DNA of 64,000 bases, from contig NZ_JQJJ01000009.1 of the NCBI RefSeq assembly GCF_000745475.1, forward strand, positions 930,001 through 994,000, read 5' to 3'. Position 1 is the first letter of the stretch; every line of letters starts with the position of its first letter. Origin of the DNA: Allobosea sp. UNC402CLCol. GTDB lineage: Bacteria; Pseudomonadota; Alphaproteobacteria; Rhizobiales; Beijerinckiaceae. The translations under genes and the position numbers were made by a program. This document shows, one piece after another, positions 60,099 to 64,000 of this stretch. The notes beneath the pieces were generated by a model, which was not told the DNA's origin, made no database searches, and saw only the letters and a list, made by a program, of their open reading frames with translations.

Positions 60099-61139
60099 AT
60101 GACCGGTTCGACTCCCAGGCTCGCGGTAATCATCAACTGCTTCAACTATGCGGAATATGTCGAGCGCGCGATCCGCAGCGTGCTCGCACAGGGCCGCGAC
60201 GACTGTGAATTGATTGTCGTCGACGACGGCTCGACCGACGCCTCCTGGGACGTCATCGGCGGGACGGGAGTAACGGCCTACCGGACCGAGAACGGCGGCC
60301 AGCGCCGTGCCTGCATCTTCGGCCTCGACCGGACCACGGCGCCCTTCGTGCTGTTCCTCGATGCCGACGACGAGCTCGCCCCCGGCGCACTCGATGTGAT
60401 CATCCCGCGGCTCGATCCGTCGGTCGCCAAGCTGCAATTCTGCCTCAGCCGCATCGACCGCGACGGCAACAGGCTGGGCTCGGCCGTTCCCGAGCCCGAC
60501 CAGATTCGCATGACGAGCGATCTGAGCGAGCGTGTCCGCCGGACCGGCGTCTATGTCAGCCCGCCGACCTCCGGGAACGTGTTCAGGCGCGACCTCTGCG
60601 AATTGCTGCGCGACGCCGATTATGACGACGCGGTCGACGGGATCATCGTCCTCGCGGCCCCCTTCTTTGGCGAGGTCGTCTCGCTGCCACAGGAGCTCGG
60701 GCTCTATCGCGTTCACGATCGCAACATCTCCGGTGTCGGTCGGGCCATCGACGGCGCCAGGATCGAGCAGCACATGCAGCGCTTCCGAAACCTCATAGGC
60801 CATCTCAATCGGGTCATGCCGGCGGGGAGCGCGAGGCCGCAGCTCGATGCCGAACAGACCTTCTTCTACCTCGAGAAGAAGTCGGTCCTTGCGTCGATCG
60901 ACCGGCGCATGGATCGCTTTCGGCAACTTCCCATGCTGATCAGGGTCATCAGCGGGGACTATTTTTCAGCGAAGCGGAAGCTCGCCCTTTCGCTGTTCCA
61001 TATCCTGATCGCCTTCCTACCGGTCGGGATATCGCGCCGTCTCATCGAGTTCCGTTACCGGTCCGAGCAACGCACGCCGATCGGGCTGGCCAAGGCGCTG
61101 ATCGGTAATGGGAGCGATGTTCGGCCCCGGTCGCTGTGA
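60099..61139 (+). CDS. Glycosyltransferase family 2
   Basis: A 346-residue GT-A enzyme. It begins RLAVIINCFNYAEYVERAIR, then DDCELIVVDDGSTDASWDVI, and FVLFLDADDELAPGALDVI with the DxD metal site. The C terminus has no obvious membrane span. GGAG is 6 bases before the ATG. It is divergent from the GT4 gene at 58781, and is the last gene of the exopolysaccharide locus in this direction. Confidence 0.92.
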   Translation: MTGSTPRLAVIINCFNYAEYVERAIRSVLAQGRDDCELIVVDDGSTDASWDVIGGTGVTAYRTENGGQRRACIFGLDRTTAPFVLFLDADDELAPGALDVIIPRLDPSVAKLQFCLSRIDRDGNRLGSAVPEPDQIRMTSDLSERVRRTGVYVSPPTSGNVFRRDLCELLRDADYDDAVDGIIVLAAPFFGEVVSLPQELGLYRVHDRNISGVGRAIDGARIEQHMQRFRNLIGHLNRVMPAGSARPQLDAEQTFFYLEKKSVLASIDRRMDRFRQLPMLIRVISGDYFSAKRKLALSLFHILIAFLPVGISRRLIEFRYRSEQRTPIGLAKALIGNGSDVRPRSL

Positions 61140-61553
61140 TCCGCGATCGACAGCCCTTGCGTCGTGGAACAGCTATTGGATACCGCAGCTCAACGAAGCC
61201 CCGCGGTCAGCCATCACGCCGCTTTCGATCAGCCTCCCAGAATGCGGACGTTGCCAGCGTCCGGGATGGGCCACCCTTGGCTGCTCGACTGCCAGCCTCA
61301 GCAGGCTGCCCTGAAGCAGACGTTCCAGACGTCGGCTAGGGGTCACAAACGTCAGTCGTTCGTCCGGACGAAATGCGCCAATAGCAGAAGTTGGCGCTTT
61401 GCCCGGAAGCGGACATCACCAATCGGTAACAATAAAGGCTTGAGGATGAGCCGCGCTGCCCTGAGAAGGTTCGTGGCAGAGGTTCTCTTTCCAGCTCTCG
61501 AACCGATCTTGCCAGATTGTTTCAAGATTTAGCGGCGCGCTCGCCCCAAAAGA
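61140..61553. other. Intergenic region with palindromes and no recognised gene
   Basis: About 414 bases lie after the GT2 gene and before the 3' end of the RpiR gene. Several open frames exist, but none has a known family or a good start. TTCGTCCGGACGAA at 61359-61372 is a perfect 14-bp palindrome. Just beyond, GCGCCAA (61375-61381) and TTGGCGC (61391-61397) form a hairpin followed by TTT, a possible terminator for rightward transcription. Confidence 0.5.
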
Positions 61554-62444
61554 CTAGATTTTTCTGCGAGGAATGGCGGTCGCATAGGTGTTCAGCGAGA
61601 GCAGGTGGCGGTCGGCGCGATGGAGCGCGGCGAGCGCCGCATTGCGATCCTTGTTGGCCAGCAATCCGCAGAGCACCTCGGAGATCGCCAGCGCCGGCGC
61701 CAGCGTGTGAAAGAAGCTCTGGCTCTCGGTGGAGCAGAGGATGGCCTGATCGGCGATGCCGACCAGCGGCGAAACCTCGCTGTCGGTGATCGCGATGATG
61801 CCGAGCCCCTTTTCGCGAGCGAGCTCGGCGAGCTCCAGGCTGTGGCGCGCGTAAGGATTGATCGAGATGGCGAGCAGCACGTCCTCGGCGCCGGCGCGGA
61901 TCAACCCGTCGCCCACCGTGTCGGCCGGCCCGTCGAGATGGATCGTCTTCTCCCCGAGCAGCGCCATCACATAGTGGAAATGCCAGGCGACCGAATGGCA
62001 GGAGCGCAGGCCCAGCACATAGATCCGGCGCGCCTGCGCCAGCCGGTCGGCCGCCGCCGAGAGACGTTCCAGCGAGGCCGGTTCCGACAGGCGCGCGATC
62101 TGGGCGGCGAGCCCTTGCAGCATGCGCCGCGACAATTGCGCGGCGGCCATGTCCTGCTCGCTCTCGTCGGTCTTCATCGCGCGCGCCGCGAAGCCGTCGA
62201 CGCGGAAGCGGATCGCCTCGGCATGATGGGCGCGGATATCGTCATAACCGGCGAGGCCCAGGAACTTCGCGAGCCGCGTCATCGTCGAGGGCTGCACACC
62301 GGCATTGCGCGCCAGCTCGCGCATCGAGACCAGCGCCACCTCCTGCGGATGCTCGATGATGTAACGCGCCGCCTGCTGCAATTGCGGGGACATGCCGTCG
62401 AAGAGGCTGACGATGCGCTCGCGCAAGGGATCCGCCTGCAACAT
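61554..62444 (-). CDS. MurR/RpiR-family transcriptional regulator
   Basis: A 296-residue regulator. The N-terminal HTH_6 domain (MSPQLQQAARYIIEHPQEVA, then MRELARNAGVQPSTMTRLAK) is followed by a SIS sugar-phosphate-binding domain (ARRIYVLGLRSCHSVAWHFH, ADTVGDGLIRAGAEDVLLAI and ITDSEVSPLVGIADQAILC). AGAGGG precedes the ATG. It is divergent from the aminotransferase gene at 62684 and probably controls it; the ligand is unknown, since many such regulators next to aminotransferases do not sense sugars. Confidence 0.93.
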   Translation of the reverse strand: MLQADPLRERIVSLFDGMSPQLQQAARYIIEHPQEVALVSMRELARNAGVQPSTMTRLAKFLGLAGYDDIRAHHAEAIRFRVDGFAARAMKTDESEQDMAAAQLSRRMLQGLAAQIARLSEPASLERLSAAADRLAQARRIYVLGLRSCHSVAWHFHYVMALLGEKTIHLDGPADTVGDGLIRAGAEDVLLAISINPYARHSLELAELAREKGLGIIAITDSEVSPLVGIADQAILCSTESQSFFHTLAPALAISEVLCGLLANKDRNAALAALHRADRHLLSLNTYATAIPRRKI

Positions 62445-62585
62445 TTGAATCGCACCCTCTTTGCCCCGTCGCGACCATTCCCGCGCGCCGGTCGGATTTC
62501 AAACGGTTTCTCGGCTTTCCCTCAGCCTTTGAGGGCGTTGCGCTGGACTGTTCCGTCGCGACAGTTTTAGCGTCAATCGTTTCCG

Positions 62586-62607
62586 ATTTGTATCATATAA
62601 AACAAAT
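62586..62607. promoter_or_regulatory. Inverted repeat in the RpiR-aminotransferase divergent region
   Basis: ATTTGT (62586-62591) is repeated inverted as ACAAAT (62602-62607), with 10 AT-rich bases between. The place, between divergent regulator and enzyme genes, suits an RpiR operator. Confidence 0.5.
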
Positions 62608-62683
62608 GTTGCATCACTCGATGAGGCGTGTCATGAGGCTGCGCGTCGCGGCGGCCTGTCCGCGCCAATCCGGGAAGCTTGAG

Positions 62684-64000
62684 ATGACCAGGATTCTCCA
62701 TCGCTCGATCGGCGGCCGGTTGCCGCAAGCGGTTGCGGGGCAGGGCGTCACGATCACCGACGCGGATGGCCGCAGCTATATCGACGGATCGGGCGGCGCC
62801 GCCGTCTCCTGTCTTGGCCACGGCCATCCCGAGGTCATGGCGGCGATGCGCGCGCAGATGGACCGCATCGCCTACGCCCACACCTCCTTCTTCACCACCG
62901 ATGTCGCAGAGGAGCTGGCCGAGCGCCTGGTCGGGCTGGCGCCGGAGGGGCTCGACTACGTCTATCTCGTCTCCGGCGGCTCCGAGGCCGTCGAGGCCGC
63001 CATGAAGATGGCGCGGCAGTATTTCGTCGAGATCGGCCAGCCACAGCGCCGCCATTTCATCGCGCGCCGGCAGAGCTATCACGGCAATACGCTGGGCGCG
63101 CTGGCCGCCGGCGGCAATGCCTGGCGGCGGGCGCAGTTCCAGCCGATCCTGCCGCAGACCCACCATGTCTCGCCCTGCTACGCCTATCGCGGCCAGAAGG
63201 CCGGCGAGACGCCCGAGGCGTACGCCGCCCGTCTTGCCGACGAGCTGGAGGCCAAGATCCTCGAGCTCGGAGCGGAAGAGGTCATCGCCTTCATCGCCGA
63301 GCCGGTGGTTGGCGCGACGCTCGGTGCCGTCGGGCCGGTCGCGGACTATTTCGCCCGCATCCGCCGCATCTGCGACAAATATGGCGTCCTGCTGATCCTC
63401 GACGAGGTGATGTGCGGCATGGGCCGCACCGGCACGATGTTCGCCTGCGAGCAGGAGGGCATCTCGCCCGATCTCGTTACCATCGCCAAGGGGCTGGGGG
63501 GCGGCTACCAGCCGATCGGCGCGGTGCTGCTCTCGGACAGGATCTACCGAGCCTTCGCCGAAGGTTCCGGCCTGTTCCAGCACGGCCACACCTATATCTG
63601 CCATCCGATGGCGGCGGCGGCGGCCAACAAGGTCGTCGAGCTGATCTCGCAGCCGGAGATGCTGGAAAACGTCCGCCTGATGGGCGAACGCCTTCAGGCC
63701 GGGCTCGACGCTCGCCTCGGCCAGTCGCCCCATGTCGGCGATATCCGTGGCCGCGGCCTGTTCCGAGGCATCGAGATCGTTGCTGACAAGGAGACCAAGA
63801 CGCCCTTCGCCCCGGCGCTGAAGGTGCATGCCCGGATTAAGAAGGAGGCGATGGCGCGCGGCCTGATGAGCTACCCGATGGGCGGCACCATCGATGGGCG
63901 GATCGGCGATCATGTCCTGCTGGCGCCGCCCTATATCATCACGCCCGAGGAAATCGATCTGATCGTCGAGCGGATCGGCGGCGCGATCGACGCGGCGGTC
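62684..64000 (+). CDS. Class III PLP-dependent aminotransferase (partial, runs off the right edge)
   Basis: 439 codons are present without a stop. Class III marks are SGGSEAVEAAMKMARQYF, the Asp that holds PLP in LLILDEVMCGMGRTG, and the Schiff-base Lys in VTIAKGLGGGYQPIGA. Residues near the end (LLAPPYIITPEEIDLI) are typical of the last fifth, so only a few residues are missing. In-frame ATG codons at 62621 and 62633 exist, but 62684 has GGAAG 6 bases upstream and begins with the conserved LHRSIGGRLPQAVAGQGVTI. It is likely an omega-amino-acid or aspartate-family transaminase controlled by the RpiR gene. Confidence 0.92.
   Translation, partial: MTRILHRSIGGRLPQAVAGQGVTITDADGRSYIDGSGGAAVSCLGHGHPEVMAAMRAQMDRIAYAHTSFFTTDVAEELAERLVGLAPEGLDYVYLVSGGSEAVEAAMKMARQYFVEIGQPQRRHFIARRQSYHGNTLGALAAGGNAWRRAQFQPILPQTHHVSPCYAYRGQKAGETPEAYAARLADELEAKILELGAEEVIAFIAEPVVGATLGAVGPVADYFARIRRICDKYGVLLILDEVMCGMGRTGTMFACEQEGISPDLVTIAKGLGGGYQPIGAVLLSDRIYRAFAEGSGLFQHGHTYICHPMAAAAANKVVELISQPEMLENVRLMGERLQAGLDARLGQSPHVGDIRGRGLFRGIEIVADKETKTPFAPALKVHARIKKEAMARGLMSYPMGGTIDGRIGDHVLLAPPYIITPEEIDLIVERIGGAIDAAV

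Noticed and set aside
61164..61532. 122-codon open frame between the GT2 and RpiR genes
   Set aside because: No ribosome binding site, no recognised family, and the composition looks like random translation of intergenic DNA.
1..64000. tRNA or rRNA genes, CRISPR arrays, insertion sequences, integrases or phage genes
   Set aside because: I looked for these by reading and found no clear cloverleaf, repeat-spacer array, transposase or integrase motif.

Overview
The window looks like chromosomal DNA of a high-GC alphaproteobacterium of the Hyphomicrobiales, most like Bosea or a relative. This is inferred from codon use, the gene families and the many ABC importers; there is no rRNA marker to confirm it. 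No tRNA, rRNA, CRISPR array, insertion sequence or phage gene was recognised. Both ends cut genes: a secreted protein on the left and a class III aminotransferase on the right.

Layout. (1) 1-7742: end of a putative porin gene, an isochorismatase-family hydrolase, and a LysR regulator divergent from an RND efflux operon (degenerate alpha/beta hydrolase, membrane fusion protein, pump), closed by a clear terminator. (2) 8070-15874: one rightward operon with a complete branched-chain amino-acid-type ABC importer (binding protein, fused LivH-LivM permease, LivG, LivF), followed by a glyoxalase-like protein, a flavin-dependent monooxygenase and two carboxymuconolactone decarboxylase/AhpD-fold proteins. 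(3) 15973-38608: an island that looks built for scavenging organic sulfur. It holds an SsuABC-like importer, two oligopeptide-type importers (one lacking its own ATPase), six luciferase-like (LLM) monooxygenases, a flavin reductase, an Rrf2 regulator with four cysteines, a GNAT acetyltransferase, a small serine hydrolase and the remnant of a second peptide-importer ATPase. (4) 38794-61139: an exopolysaccharide locus with a GH16 glycanase, glycosyltransferases (one a GT4-GT2 fusion), flippase, O-acetyltransferase, Wzz-like and Wzy-like proteins, methyltransferase, priming sugar transferase, Wza-like export protein, a NarL-type regulator and a VanZ-like membrane protein. (5) 61554-64000: an RpiR regulator divergent from an aminotransferase.

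How the parts may work together. In the sulfur island the importers would bring in sulfonates or other organosulfur compounds. The flavin reductase would supply reduced FMN to the LLM enzymes, which would release sulfite. Two nearly identical 17-bp inverted repeats (15 of 17 bases the same) lie in front of the flavin reductase and in front of an LLM gene, close to the Rrf2 gene, so they are candidate operators of that regulator.

The most notable signal is in the exopolysaccharide locus. Six sequences fit the sigma-54 (RpoN) promoter pattern with exact GG-N10-GC spacing, all pointing into exopolysaccharide genes. They include an exact tandem pair before the VanZ-like gene. Another has a 10-bp perfect inverted repeat centred about 82 bp upstream of the predicted transcription start, where an enhancer-binding protein would sit. 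This suggests RpoN-controlled exopolysaccharide synthesis. No sigma-54 activator gene is present in the window. Several proteins have lost key residues: the hydrolase in the efflux operon, the Wzz-like kinase domain and the receiver domain of the NarL-type regulator.
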